DNA from: Anaerolineales bacterium | Lineage (GTDB): Bacteria > Chloroflexota > Anaerolineae > Anaerolineales > JABWBV01 | Assembly (NCBI GenBank): GCA_020634875.1 | Contig: JACKAX010000034.1 | Location: 1 to 34,839 of the forward strand | Reading direction: 5' to 3' | Length of the DNA stretch: 34,839 nucleotides | In this document: positions 7,738 to 15,538 of the stretch, one piece after another | Layout: each line of letters begins with the position of its first letter | How positions within the stretch are numbered: position 1 is the first letter of the stretch | Notes under the pieces: model-generated | Databases searched by the model: none | The model's input: only the letters and a program-made list of their open reading frames with translations | Told to the model about the DNA's origin: nothing | Translations under genes and position numbers: made by a program

Positions 7738-9150
7738 TTAACCGATTGAGCCTTCCATTTGAAGTTGGATGAGGCGATTCATTTCGACGGCGTATTCCAT
7801 CGGGAGTTCTTTGACGAGGGGTTCGATAAACCCGGCGACAACCATAGTGCTGGCTTCTTCTTCGGTGAGGCCGCGGCTCATCAGGTAAAAGAGTTGCTCT
7901 TCGCCGATTTTCGAGACGGAAGCTTCATGACCGATGGTAACATCCTGGGCATCAATTTCGATGTAGGGATAGGTGTCCGACCGGGAGGTTTCGTCCAGCA
8001 ATAGGGCATCGCAAACCACGTTGGAGCTAGAGCCTTCCGCGTTCGGGTGGACTTTGAGCAGACCCCGATACGAGGCACGCCCGCCACTCTTGCTGATGGA
8101 TTTCGAGGTGATCTTGGAGGTGGTATTTGGCGCGAGGTGGATGACTTTACCGCCGGTGTCCTGATGCTGTTCATTGGCAGCAAAGGCCATCGAGAGAATT
8201 TCGCCGTGTGCACCCTCACCCATCAGATAACAGGAGGGGTATTTCATCGTCAGTTTGGATCCGAGATTAGCATCCACCCATTCCATCGTCGCGTTTTCGT
8301 GAACGATGGCGCGCTGGGTAACGAGGTTGTACATGTTCGTGGACCAGTTTTGGATGGTCGAGTAACGCATCCGCGCGCCTTTTTTGACGATGATCTCGAT
8401 GACGCCACTGTGGAAGGAGTCGCTGGTGTAAATAGGAGCGGTACACCCTTCGACGTAGTGGGCTTGAGCACCTTCGTCAATGATGATGAGGGTGCGTTCA
8501 AACTGTCCAAGTTCGGCGGTGTTGACGCGGAAGTAGGCCTGCAAGGGCATGTCTACCGTGACGCCGGGGGGCACGTACACGAACGAGCCACCGGACCAGA
8601 CCGCGCTGTTGAGGGCAGCGAATTTGTTGTCTTCGATGGGGATGATCGTGCCGAAGTATTCGCGGAAGAGGTCGGGATGGTCTTGCAGACCGTGTTCGAT
8701 GCTTTTGAAAATCACGCCTTGTTCGGCGAGGTGTTCTTTGATGGAGTGGTACACCATTTCGGATTCGTACTGTGCCCCCACGCCCGCGAGGAATTTCTGT
8801 TCCGCTTCGGGGATGCCGAGCCGGTTGAAAGTGTTTTTGATTGTATCGGGGACATCGTCCCAGGTTTTGCCTTCTTTTTCGACCGGTTTAGTGTAAAAGT
8901 AGATTTCGTCCAGGTTCAGTTTGGCCAGGTCGCCGCCCCACATGGGCATGGGACGTTTTTCGAAGTGGTCCAACGCCTTGAGCCGGAATTCCAGCATCCA
9001 GGCAGGTTCGTTTTTCATAGCTGAGATTTGACGAACAATGTCGGCGTCCAGCCCTTTGCGCGGGGCTTTGTAAACGTGGACATCCGGGTCTACAAACCCG
9101 TATCGGTAATCGTCAATGCCAGCTAAAAGTTTTGCATCATCTGCGCTCAT
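7738..9150 (-). CDS. sufB: Fe-S cluster scaffold protein SufB
   Basis: This 470-residue SufB is the core scaffold subunit of SufBC2D, where nascent [4Fe-4S] clusters are assembled. It has the standard length and strongly conserved stretches: [87 protein letters not shown], the ligand-region [19 protein letters not shown] and [28 protein letters not shown] ribosome site sits six bases before ATG 9150. It follows sufC by 39 bases on the same transcript. Confidence 0.96.
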   Translation of the reverse strand: MSADDAKLLAGIDDYRYGFVDPDVHVYKAPRKGLDADIVRQISAMKNEPAWMLEFRLKALDHFEKRPMPMWGGDLAKLNLDEIYFYTKPVEKEGKTWDDVPDTIKNTFNRLGIPEAEQKFLAGVGAQYESEMVYHSIKEHLAEQGVIFKSIEHGLQDHPDLFREYFGTIIPIEDNKFAALNSAVWSGGSFVYVPPGVTVDMPLQAYFRVNTAELGQFERTLIIIDEGAQAHYVEGCTAPIYTSDSFHSGVIEIIVKKGARMRYSTIQNWSTNMYNLVTQRAIVHENATMEWVDANLGSKLTMKYPSCYLMGEGAHGEILSMAFAANEQHQDTGGKVIHLAPNTTSKITSKSISKSGGRASYRGLLKVHPNAEGSSSNVVCDALLLDETSRSDTYPYIEIDAQDVTIGHEASVSKIGEEQLFYLMSRGLTEEEASTMVVAGFIEPLVKELPMEYAVEMNRLIQLQMEGSIG

Positions 9151-9189
9151 ATCAATCTCCTCGTCAGGCGAAAATTATTTCGCCAAACA

Positions 9190-9963
9190 TCAGGCAGGAA
9201 CACCGTTGTATTTTTCACGAATATCGTCGTACCCGTGTTCTTCGAGGTAGAGGGCCATTTCAGGGCCGCCCGATTCCACCACGCGCCCATTGAGCATGAT
9301 ATGAACGTAGTCAGGTTTGATGTAATTCAAAATGCGTTGGTAGTGGGTAATCACTAACACGCCCATTTGCGGGCCATATAGGGCGTTGACGCCCTCCGAC
9401 ACAATACGTAACGCGTCAATGTCCAGACCGGAGTCGGTTTCATCAAGGATGGCGATCTCAGGTTGGAGGGTTGCCATTTGAAGGATTTCGGCACGTTTCT
9501 TTTCGCCACCAGAGAAACCATCGTTGAGGTAGCGTCCGGCGAAGGAATTGTCCATTTTGAGGAGGTTCATTTTGGCGGTCAGCAGACGGCGAAATTCGGG
9601 GATGGAGATGCCTTTATCTTCGGGGTCGGCGGCTTTGCGGTGGGCGTTGATGGCGGTACGGAGAAAGTTCGCCACGGTCACGCCAGGGATCGAAACCGGG
9701 TACTGAAAGGCCAGGAACATGCCCAAATGTGAGCGTTGATCGGGTTCCAGTTCGAGGATATTTTGCCCTTTGAACCAGATTTCGCCGTCCGTCACATCAT
9801 AAAATGGGTGTCCCATCAACGTATAAGCAAGGGTGGATTTCCCGGAACCATTTGGCCCCATCAAGGCGTGGACTTCGCCCTGTCGTACGGTCAGGTCAAG
9901 CCCTTTCAAAATTTCTTTGCCTTCGATATTGACGTGCAGATTCTTAATTACCAATTCAGACAT
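9190..9963 (-). CDS. sufC: Fe-S assembly ATPase SufC
   Basis: This 257-residue ABC-type ATPase drives conformational change in SufBC2D. The start is ATG 9961-9963 ([11 protein letters not shown]), preceded by AAAGGAG; a frame extending to 10020 adds non-family sequence. Walker [10 protein letters not shown], the Q-loop [12 protein letters not shown], the signature SGGEKKR, Walker [13 protein letters not shown] and the switch histidine in LVITHYQ are all present, as is the SufC-typical tail [14 protein letters not shown]. It is first in the operon, directly downstream of a consensus promoter. Confidence 0.96.
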   Translation of the reverse strand: MSELVIKNLHVNIEGKEILKGLDLTVRQGEVHALMGPNGSGKSTLAYTLMGHPFYDVTDGEIWFKGQNILELEPDQRSHLGMFLAFQYPVSIPGVTVANFLRTAINAHRKAADPEDKGISIPEFRRLLTAKMNLLKMDNSFAGRYLNDGFSGGEKKRAEILQMATLQPEIAILDETDSGLDIDALRIVSEGVNALYGPQMGVLVITHYQRILNYIKPDYVHIMLNGRVVESGGPEMALYLEEHGYDDIREKYNGVPA

Positions 9964-10080
9964 TGTCAAAAATACTCCTTTAGGGAAGGTGTTAATTTTA
10001 GAATTTACGCTCAAGTACACAAGTTTTTAAGGCACCGAGCAAAAAACTTACCCCATTTTCACCTGAGGCAAGATGGCGGA

Positions 10081-10109
10081 ATTATAGCAAGCGGGATACC
10101 CTATGTCAA
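10081..10109 (-). promoter_or_regulatory. Consensus sigma70 promoter of sufC
   Basis: Read on the minus strand, TTGACA (complement at 10104-10109), a 17-base spacer and TATAAT (complement at 10081-10086) make a perfect consensus promoter about 115 bases upstream of sufC. Such a strong promoter needs a repressor to be useful, which fits the divergent sufR gene. Confidence 0.9.
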
Positions 10110-10140
10110 TATTTAAGATAAAAATATAAAAAATATTGAC
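10105..10140. promoter_or_regulatory. Candidate SufR operator: inverted repeat GTCAATATTT...AAATATTGAC
   Basis: Perfect 10-bp arms at 10105-10114 and 10131-10140 are separated by 16 AT-rich bases. Each arm contains most of a -35 box, the left for sufC (-) and the right for sufR (+), so a dimer bound to either or both arms would block both promoters. The arms extend five bases beyond the -35 hexamers, which would not be expected from two promoters alone. Assignment to SufR is by position and gene context. Confidence 0.7.
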
Positions 10141-10164
10141 TATCGTGTTAACCATTGATATACT
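10136..10164 (+). promoter_or_regulatory. sigma70 promoter of sufR-sufT
   Basis: TTGACT (10136-10141), a 17-base spacer and TATACT (10159-10164) form a near-consensus promoter. Transcription would start near 10171, giving sufR a leader of about 150 bases that includes the 56-bp palindrome at 10229-10284. Confidence 0.8.
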
Positions 10165-10228
10165 CAACAAAATTCGTACCATTTTTTGAAAAATAAGTGG
10201 TAGCTATTTAACCAGAACAGAGAGTAGC

Positions 10229-10284
10229 CCGAAAAAAGGGATGGGTGGGGGGATGTACATCCCCCCACCCATCCCTTTTTTCGG
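10229..10284. repeat. 56-bp perfect palindrome in the sufR leader
   Basis: The sequence is its own reverse complement with no loop: CCGAAAAAAGGGATGGG on the left mirrors the right end, with GATGTACATC at the centre (axis between 10256 and 10257). It lies about 40 bases before the sufR start. It shares outer ends and centre with the 52-bp palindrome at 11551-11602. Confidence 0.93.
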
Positions 10285-10324
10285 AAACTTCTTCGCTAAG
10301 CCTGAGGTTACGATAAGTGTTCCA

Positions 10325-10972
10325 ATGACCAGTACAAAAGACAAAATTATTCAGGTTATTCTCAAGCACCAAAAGGTCACGATCAACGAGCTTGCCGACA
10401 TTGTGGGCATCAATCCGATTTCTGTCCGGCATCACATTTTGAAGTTGGAAGGTGAGGGGGTTGTGGATTCCGCGGAAGAACGACACGGCGTGGGAAGGCC
10501 CCGACGCGTGTATTTTCTGACCGAAAGCGGACAGGAACAGTTTCCCACGCGTTATCTCCGCCTGACCAATCGCCTGCTTGAACGCGTCAAAGAAAGTTTT
10601 CCGTCAGAAGTGGTCGGAAATCTGTTCACCCAGATGGGCGAAGAGATGGCTGAGGATATTGTCTCCGGGCAAAATATGGAAAACCTCCCCATCGAAGACC
10701 GGCTTGAACTGTTGAAAGATGTGCTCAAAGATGAAGGCTTTCAGGTTGAATGGGAAAAAACGCAAGAAGCCTACCAGATTCGCGAATTGAACTGCCCGTA
10801 CTATCATATCGGTCAAAACCACCCCGAAATCTGTGAGGTGGATCAAAAATTGATCTCGAAAATGCTGGCTGTCCCCGCCACTAAAATTCAATGCTTGTTG
10901 GATGGCGACAGCTACTGCACCTATGTCGTTCCCTTCATTGCGCTGGGGGATGTGCAAACTGGTGCGATCTAA
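10325..10972 (+). CDS. sufR: Fe-S-sensing transcriptional repressor SufR
   Basis: This 215-residue winged-helix regulator is divergent from sufCBD. The start is ATG 10325 (MTSTKDKIIQ); the frame also opens at 10241, but that would translate the palindrome. An N-terminal DeoR/ArsR-like helix-turn-helix (VTINELADIVGINPISVRHHILKLEGEGVV, wing GVGRPRRVYFLT) is followed by a helical linker and a C-terminal cluster domain with C157, C170, C190 and C198. In SufR the cysteines of this region hold an Fe-S cluster, and the holo form represses suf genes. The arrangement with a divergent suf operon is the classic one. Its own promoter overlaps the same inverted repeat, implying autorepression. Confidence 0.9.
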   Translation: MTSTKDKIIQVILKHQKVTINELADIVGINPISVRHHILKLEGEGVVDSAEERHGVGRPRRVYFLTESGQEQFPTRYLRLTNRLLERVKESFPSEVVGNLFTQMGEEMAEDIVSGQNMENLPIEDRLELLKDVLKDEGFQVEWEKTQEAYQIRELNCPYYHIGQNHPEICEVDQKLISKMLAVPATKIQCLLDGDSYCTYVVPFIALGDVQTGAI

Positions 10973-11004
10973 AACTTTGATTTACAAATTTACGCGGAGT
11001 ACCT

Positions 11005-11361
11005 ATGACTGCCCCTGAAACCGAAACCAAAAATATTGTGGTCTGGGAAATGGAAAGTACCCATCCAGACTTGGTGGAACCCCTAAAAACGGCGATGCGC
11101 GAGGTGGTTGATCCCGAAATTGGGTTAGAAATCATCCAACTCGGCCTGGTTCGGAACGTTACCATTGACGAACAGCAAGCCACCATCACCATGATCCTCA
11201 CCACCCCCTTCTGCCCCTACGGCCCGGCGATGCTCGAAATGACGCGCCAGCGCGCAGAAACGGCCCTGTCCATGCCAACCACCATCAAAATGGGCCACGA
11301 AATGTGGGACTTCTCTTATATGGAAGACGGCGCAGGTGCGGATTGGGGTTTGTACTACTAA
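11005..11361 (+). CDS. sufT: DUF59/MIP18 Fe-S carrier protein, SufT-like
   Basis: This 118-residue DUF59-family protein belongs to the group that includes SufT, PaaD and eukaryotic MIP18, helpers in Fe-S cluster maturation. The family core is clear: MREVVDPEIGLEIIQLGLVRNVTI followed by TMILTTPFCPYGPAMLEM, with the conserved cysteine in TPFCPYG. It has extra N- and C-terminal ends (about 20 residues each) with no recognisable domain. It follows sufR by 32 bases with a GGAG ribosome site before ATG 11005 and ends at a strong terminator, so sufR and this gene form a two-gene operon regulated with sufCBD. Confidence 0.87.
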   Translation: MTAPETETKNIVVWEMESTHPDLVEPLKTAMREVVDPEIGLEIIQLGLVRNVTIDEQQATITMILTTPFCPYGPAMLEMTRQRAETALSMPTTIKMGHEMWDFSYMEDGAGADWGLYY

Positions 11362-11382
11362 ACGGAAAACCTTCGTCTATTG

Positions 11383-11410
11383 AGCGAGCGTTTTACCGCT
11401 CGCTTTTTTT
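11383..11410 (+). terminator. Intrinsic terminator of sufR-sufT
   Basis: The hairpin AGCGAGCG-TTTTAC-CGCTCGCT (arms 11383-11390 and 11397-11404) is followed by a run of seven T, 21 bases after the stop of the DUF59 gene. Confidence 0.93.
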
Positions 11411-11434
11411 ATCGGAATGCGGTCGCTATTTTTG

Positions 11435-11463
11435 TTGACCCGATTTCCGACTTGTGGCATAAT
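11435..11463 (+). promoter_or_regulatory. sigma70 promoter of the ileS leader
   Basis: TTGACC (11435-11440), a 17-base spacer and CATAAT (11458-11463) match the sigma70 pattern with one mismatch in each box. The RNA would start near 11470 and carry the 52-bp palindrome and then the T-box. Confidence 0.7.
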
Positions 11464-11550
11464 CCAACCCAACAATAAAATACCGCCCCACCAAAGGCGA
11501 TGATGGAAACGAGTAAGTCTGTAAAAATTCAAAGTTTCTAAATTAGGTCC

Positions 11551-11602
11551 CCGAAAAAAGGAAGGGTGGGGAATGTACATTCCCCACCCTTCCTTTTTTC
11601 GG
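11551..11602. repeat. 52-bp perfect palindrome in the ileS leader
   Basis: This is a perfect reverse-complement palindrome without a loop, CCGAAAAAAGGAAGGG on the left with centre AATGTACATT (axis 11576/11577). It is a sequence relative of the palindrome at 10229-10284, with the same CCGAAAAAAGG ends, GGGTGGGG blocks and ATGTACAT core. Predicted to fold in the transcript just before T-box stem I. Confidence 0.93.
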
Positions 11603-11619
11603 AACTCTTATATCAGAAT

Positions 11620-11890
11620 TTACGAATTTTCTCGATTTGAACAGCGAACCCGAGACAGTGTGAGCCGGGCCAAATCCCCAGACCGAAAATCCTTCCGGAG
11701 CCGCAATCTGAAAGTGAGCATATAACAATGCTGAGCAAGTAAGAAAGCCGGGAACGCCACCCGTTATCCGAGGCACAATCACCATCGTGTGATTGACCAC
11801 TGAGTGCCTGCCTCATCGTAGGAACCAGGGTGGCACCGCGGGAGTTTTGTTTTTTCAAACTCTCGTCCCTGACTTTGGGACGAGAGTTTT
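11620..11890 (+). ncRNA. T-box riboswitch with terminator, upstream of ileS
   Basis: The conserved T-box sequence AGGGTGGCACCGCGG is at 11827-11841. It is followed by a terminator with 13-bp arms (11857-11869 and 11877-11889) ending in a T-run. Upstream, 11620-11800 has the structured appearance of stem I to stem III, including CCCGTTATCC at about 11760, which resembles the stem IIA/B pseudoknot region. Uncharged tRNA-Ile is expected to stabilise the antiterminator and allow ileS transcription. I could not fix the specifier loop; ATC at 11706-11708 is one candidate. The left boundary is approximate. Confidence 0.9.
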
Positions 11891-11907
11891 TAATTTTCCC
11901 CTCGTTC

Positions 11908-11957
11908 GTAGTGAGGCACGCCAGTGCCGTTCTTCTGGCACTGACATGCCTCACTAC
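11908..11957. repeat. Interrupted palindrome between the T-box terminator and ileS
   Basis: GTAGTGAGGCA (11908-11918) pairs with TGCCTCACTAC (11947-11957). Inside it, CAGTGCC pairs with GGCACTG around an 8-base loop. No T-run follows. It looks like a REP-type intergenic repeat inserted into the ileS leader. Confidence 0.8.
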
Positions 11958-12005
11958 AAACAAACCGGCAAACACTTATCACTTCATCACTTATCAGGAG
12001 AAGTT

Positions 12006-15000
12006 ATGGCTTTCAAAGAAGTCCCCAACAAAGTTGATTACATCGCCCAGGAACACGAAACCCTGGCATTTTGGAAACAGTCCCAATCCCTCCGCAAACT
12101 GCGTCAATTGCGGCATGGGAACAAAACCTGGTCGTTCATTGACGGCCCGATCACCGCGAACAATCCGATGGGCGTTCACCACGGGTGGGGGCGCACCTAC
12201 AAAGATTTGTACAACCGCTTCTGGGCCATGCAAAATCGCGACCTGCGCTACCAACAAGGGTTTGACTGTCAGGGTCTGTGGGTCGAAGTCGAAGTTGAAA
12301 AAGAACTAGGCTTCAAAACCAAAAAAGACATCGAAGACTACGGCCTGGACAAATTCGTGCTCAAATGCAAAGAACGCGTCCTCAAATACGCTGCCTACCA
12401 GACCGAGCAATCCATCCGCCTCGGTTACTGGATGGACTGGAACGACCCTGATGGTTTGCGCGCCCTCGGCCAACAACTGCTCGAAGACCCCTCCCAGCTT
12501 GTCACACTCGACACTCCCCTCGGCCCCCTCACAGACACCGCCGAAAAGCTCGTCGGGCAACTCGGTCTGCCGGAAGTCGGTGGCAGCTACTTCACCTTCT
12601 CCACCGAGAACAACTACATGATCTGGGCATTTCTCAAAAAATGTTGGGAAAACGGCTGGCTCTATCAGGGCGCGGACTCCATGCCGTGGTGTCCCCGCTG
12701 TGCCACCGGCATCAGCCAGCACGAAATCGTCACCGATGGCTACGCCGATCTCACCCATCCCTCCGTTACCCTAAAATTCCCCCTGCGTGGGCGGGAAAAC
12801 GAAGCCCTCCTCGTTTGGACCACCACCCCCTGGACGCTCACCAGCAACGTCGCCGCCGCGGTTGGCCCGGAACTCACCTACGTCAAAGTCCAGCAAGGCG
12901 ATGAATTTCTCTACCTGTCCAAAGGCACGCTCAAGATGCTCAAAGGGGACTTCACCATCATCGAAGAATTGAAAGGCAAAGATTTGGAAGGCTGGACGTA
13001 TGACGGCCCGTTCGATGATCTGGAAGCGGCGAACACCCCTGGCGGCGTGGTCGCCCTGACTCCCAAACAACGTGAAGTCGTTCTCAAGGGTGTCACTGCC
13101 ACCGCCAAAGAAGCGCACCGCGTCATCCTGTGGGATGAAGTCGGGGAAGAAGAAGGGACGGGCATCGTCCACATCGCCCCGGGTTGTGGTGCGGAAGACT
13201 TCCAACTGGGCAAAGAATATCACCTCCCCTTCATCGCCCCGATTGACGAAGAAGGCTATTTCCTCCCGCAATTTGGCTGGCTAGCCGGGTGGGATGTCAA
13301 AGACGGCAACCACCGCACCGCCATCTTCGACGCTCTTCGCGAAAAAGGCGTTCTCTACAAAGTTGAAAACTACACACACCGTTACCCCACTTGCTGGCGT
13401 TGCAAAACCGAACTCGTCTTTCGGCTCGTGGACGAATGGTTCATCAGCATGGGCGAATCCTACGACAAACCCCGCGAAGAACTCACTGCCGAAGAAAAAG
13501 CGCAATCCCTCCGCTATCAAATCATGGATGTCGTGGACCAAATCAACTGGTACCCCGACTTCGGCTATTCCCGCGAAATGGACTGGCTCCGCAACATGCA
13601 CGACTGGATGATCTCCAAAAAGCGCTACTGGGGCCTCGCTCTCCCGTTTTGGGTCTGCAAAGATTGCGGCGAATTTGAAGTTATCGGCAGCGATGACGAA
13701 CTCGAAGAGCGCGCCGTCGAGGGTTGGGAAACCTTCAAGGGTCACACCCCCCACCGCCCGTTTGTGGACGCGGTCAAAATCGCCTGCAAACACTGCAACG
13801 GCAAAATGCACCGCATCGCCGATGTGGGCAACCCCTGGTTGGACGCGGGCATCGTCAGCCTCAGCACCCTGGGCTACCGCCAGCACCCCGAAATGTGGGA
13901 GAAATGGTACCCCGCCGACTGGATTTCCGAATCCTTCCCCGGCCAGTTCCGCAACTGGTTTTACAGCCTGCTCGCGATGGGCACCGTCATGACCGGACGC
14001 CCGCCGTTTCTCAACCTGTTCGGCTATTCCACCCTCCTCGCCGAAGACGGCCGCGCCATGCACAAATCCTGGGGCAACTCCATCGAATTCAACGAAGCCG
14101 CCGACAAAATGGGCGTGGACGTGATGCGCTGGCTCTACTGCAACCACAAACCCGAAAACAACCTCCTCTTCGGCTATCATCGCGCCGACGATGTCCGCCG
14201 CCGTTTTCTGATCCCGCTTTGGAACGTGTACAGTTTCCTCGTCACCTACGCGAACCTCGATAAGTGGACTCCTGCCGCGGACGAGAACTGGAACCCCGCG
14301 TACCCCGAAGGCGCGACGCCCTCGAGCGACAATCCCCTCGACCGCTGGATCCTCTCCCGCCTCAACCACATCACCGCCCGTGCGGGAGAAGCACTCAAAG
14401 AATACGACGCCTTCGCCGCCACCCTCGCCATCGAACCCTTCATCGAAGACCTGACCAACTGGTACGTGCGCCGCTCCCGCCGCCGTTTCTGGAAGAGCGA
14501 AGCCGACGCCGACAAAAACGCCGCTTACGCCACCCTCTATCATGTCCTCGTCAAACTCGCCCGCGTCCTTGCCCCGTTCACCCCATTCGTCACCGAGGTG
14601 ATGTACCAAAATCTGGTCACCTCCGTGTACCCGAACGCCCTCGAAAGCGTCCATCACACCCTGTGGCCGGAAGTGGATGGAGCCGCCTTTGACGATACCC
14701 TCGAAACCCAAATGGACCTCGCCCGACGCGTTGCCAGCCTCGGCCTCTCCGCGCGGAGTGCCTCGAACCTGAAAGTGCGCCAACCCCTGGCGAAAGTCCT
14801 CGTCCACGTCAGCGAAGGCCGTGCGGAACTCACTGCCGACCTGGTTGAAATCGTGGAAGACGAACTAAACGTCAAATCGCTCGAATTCGTCTCCGAGGCC
14901 GGGAAGTTGGTCAACTACCGCGTCCTGCCGAACAACAAACTCCTCGGGAAGAAGTTCGGTGCTCAATTCCCCGCCCTCCGCGCCGCCCTCGGGGAACTCA

Positions 15001-15443
15001 ACCCCGCCAAAGTCGCCGCCGCCGTGGCCGCGGGCGACGCCGTTTCCTTGACCTTGAACGGCGAATCCGTCGAACTCGCGTCCGAAGAAATCCTGGTTGA
15101 AACCCAACCCGCCGAAGGGTACGCAGTCGCCTTCGACAAAGTCGTCACCGTAGGCATTGACTCCACCCTGACGCCCGAACTGAAAGCCGAAGGTCTCGCC
15201 CGTGAGGTTGTGCGCCGCATTCAGGATATGCGGAAAAAGGCTGGGTTCAATATCGAGGATCGGATTACAACGTGGTACGTCGCGAGTGGCGAATTAGTCA
15301 GTGTACTCGAAGCGTGGGGAGATTATGTAAAGGCCGAAACGCTGACCACTGTGTTCATCACGGGGGAGCCTGGGGAGGACGCGTACATTGAAGAACAAAA
15401 GGTGGAAGGGGAAGCATTAAAAATAGGGGTCAAACGTAATTAG
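12006..15443 (+). CDS. ileS: Isoleucyl-tRNA synthetase with altered class I signature motifs
   Basis: This 1145-residue class I synthetase charges tRNA-Ile. The start is ATG 12006 (MAFKEVPNKVDY), with AGGAG upstream; the frame is open further upstream through the T-box but that part is leader. The length, the editing (CP1) region with the TTPWTLTSNVAAAVGP motif, the zinc-type CxxC pairs (CPRC, CWRC, CKDC and CKHC) and the tRNA-binding C-terminal part fit the long IleRS2-like type. The signature at residues 56-59 is G-V-H-H, aligned by the following GRTYKD to the usual H-x-G-H. At 684-688 A-M-H-K-S replaces K-M-S-K-S. The T-box upstream supports isoleucine specificity. A terminator follows at 15451. 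Confidence 0.93.
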   Translation: MAFKEVPNKVDYIAQEHETLAFWKQSQSLRKLRQLRHGNKTWSFIDGPITANNPMGVHHGWGRTYKDLYNRFWAMQNRDLRYQQGFDCQGLWVEVEVEKELGFKTKKDIEDYGLDKFVLKCKERVLKYAAYQTEQSIRLGYWMDWNDPDGLRALGQQLLEDPSQLVTLDTPLGPLTDTAEKLVGQLGLPEVGGSYFTFSTENNYMIWAFLKKCWENGWLYQGADSMPWCPRCATGISQHEIVTDGYADLTHPSVTLKFPLRGRENEALLVWTTTPWTLTSNVAAAVGPELTYVKVQQGDEFLYLSKGTLKMLKGDFTIIEELKGKDLEGWTYDGPFDDLEAANTPGGVVALTPKQREVVLKGVTATAKEAHRVILWDEVGEEEGTGIVHIAPGCGAEDFQLGKEYHLPFIAPIDEEGYFLPQFGWLAGWDVKDGNHRTAIFDALREKGVLYKVENYTHRYPTCWRCKTELVFRLVDEWFISMGESYDKPREELTAEEKAQSLRYQIMDVVDQINWYPDFGYSREMDWLRNMHDWMISKKRYWGLALPFWVCKDCGEFEVIGSDDELEERAVEGWETFKGHTPHRPFVDAVKIACKHCNGKMHRIADVGNPWLDAGIVSLSTLGYRQHPEMWEKWYPADWISESFPGQFRNWFYSLLAMGTVMTGRPPFLNLFGYSTLLAEDGRAMHKSWGNSIEFNEAADKMGVDVMRWLYCNHKPENNLLFGYHRADDVRRRFLIPLWNVYSFLVTYANLDKWTPAADENWNPAYPEGATPSSDNPLDRWILSRLNHITARAGEALKEYDAFAATLAIEPFIEDLTNWYVRRSRRRFWKSEADADKNAAYATLYHVLVKLARVLAPFTPFVTEVMYQNLVTSVYPNALESVHHTLWPEVDGAAFDDTLETQMDLARRVASLGLSARSASNLKVRQPLAKVLVHVSEGRAELTADLVEIVEDELNVKSLEFVSEAGKLVNYRVLPNNKLLGKKFGAQFPALRAALGELNPAKVAAAVAAGDAVSLTLNGESVELASEEILVETQPAEGYAVAFDKVVTVGIDSTLTPELKAEGLAREVVRRIQDMRKKAGFNIEDRITTWYVASGELVSVLEAWGDYVKAETLTTVFITGEPGEDAYIEEQKVEGEALKIGVKRN

Positions 15444-15450
15444 TCAATGA

Positions 15451-15483
15451 AAAAACTCCCGAAACAACCTTTCGGGAGTTTTT
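15451..15483. terminator. Intrinsic terminator of ileS
   Basis: Arms AAAAACTCCCGAAA (15451-15464) and TTTCGGGAGTTTTT (15470-15483) enclose the loop CAACC. The A-run and T-run make it usable in both directions. It begins 7 bases after the ileS stop. Confidence 0.93.
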
Positions 15484-15538
15484 GATTACCAGGGCTTAAT
15501 GATAAAATGTTTCAATTTCCGGCCTCCCCCAAATCAGC

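Noticed and set aside
8047..9024. 325-residue open frame antisense to sufB
   Set aside because: Shadow of a conserved gene; composition explained by the sense codons.
13281..14807. 508-residue open frame antisense to ileS
   Set aside because: It is a shadow frame caused by the C-ending codon bias of ileS; no ribosome site and no domain.
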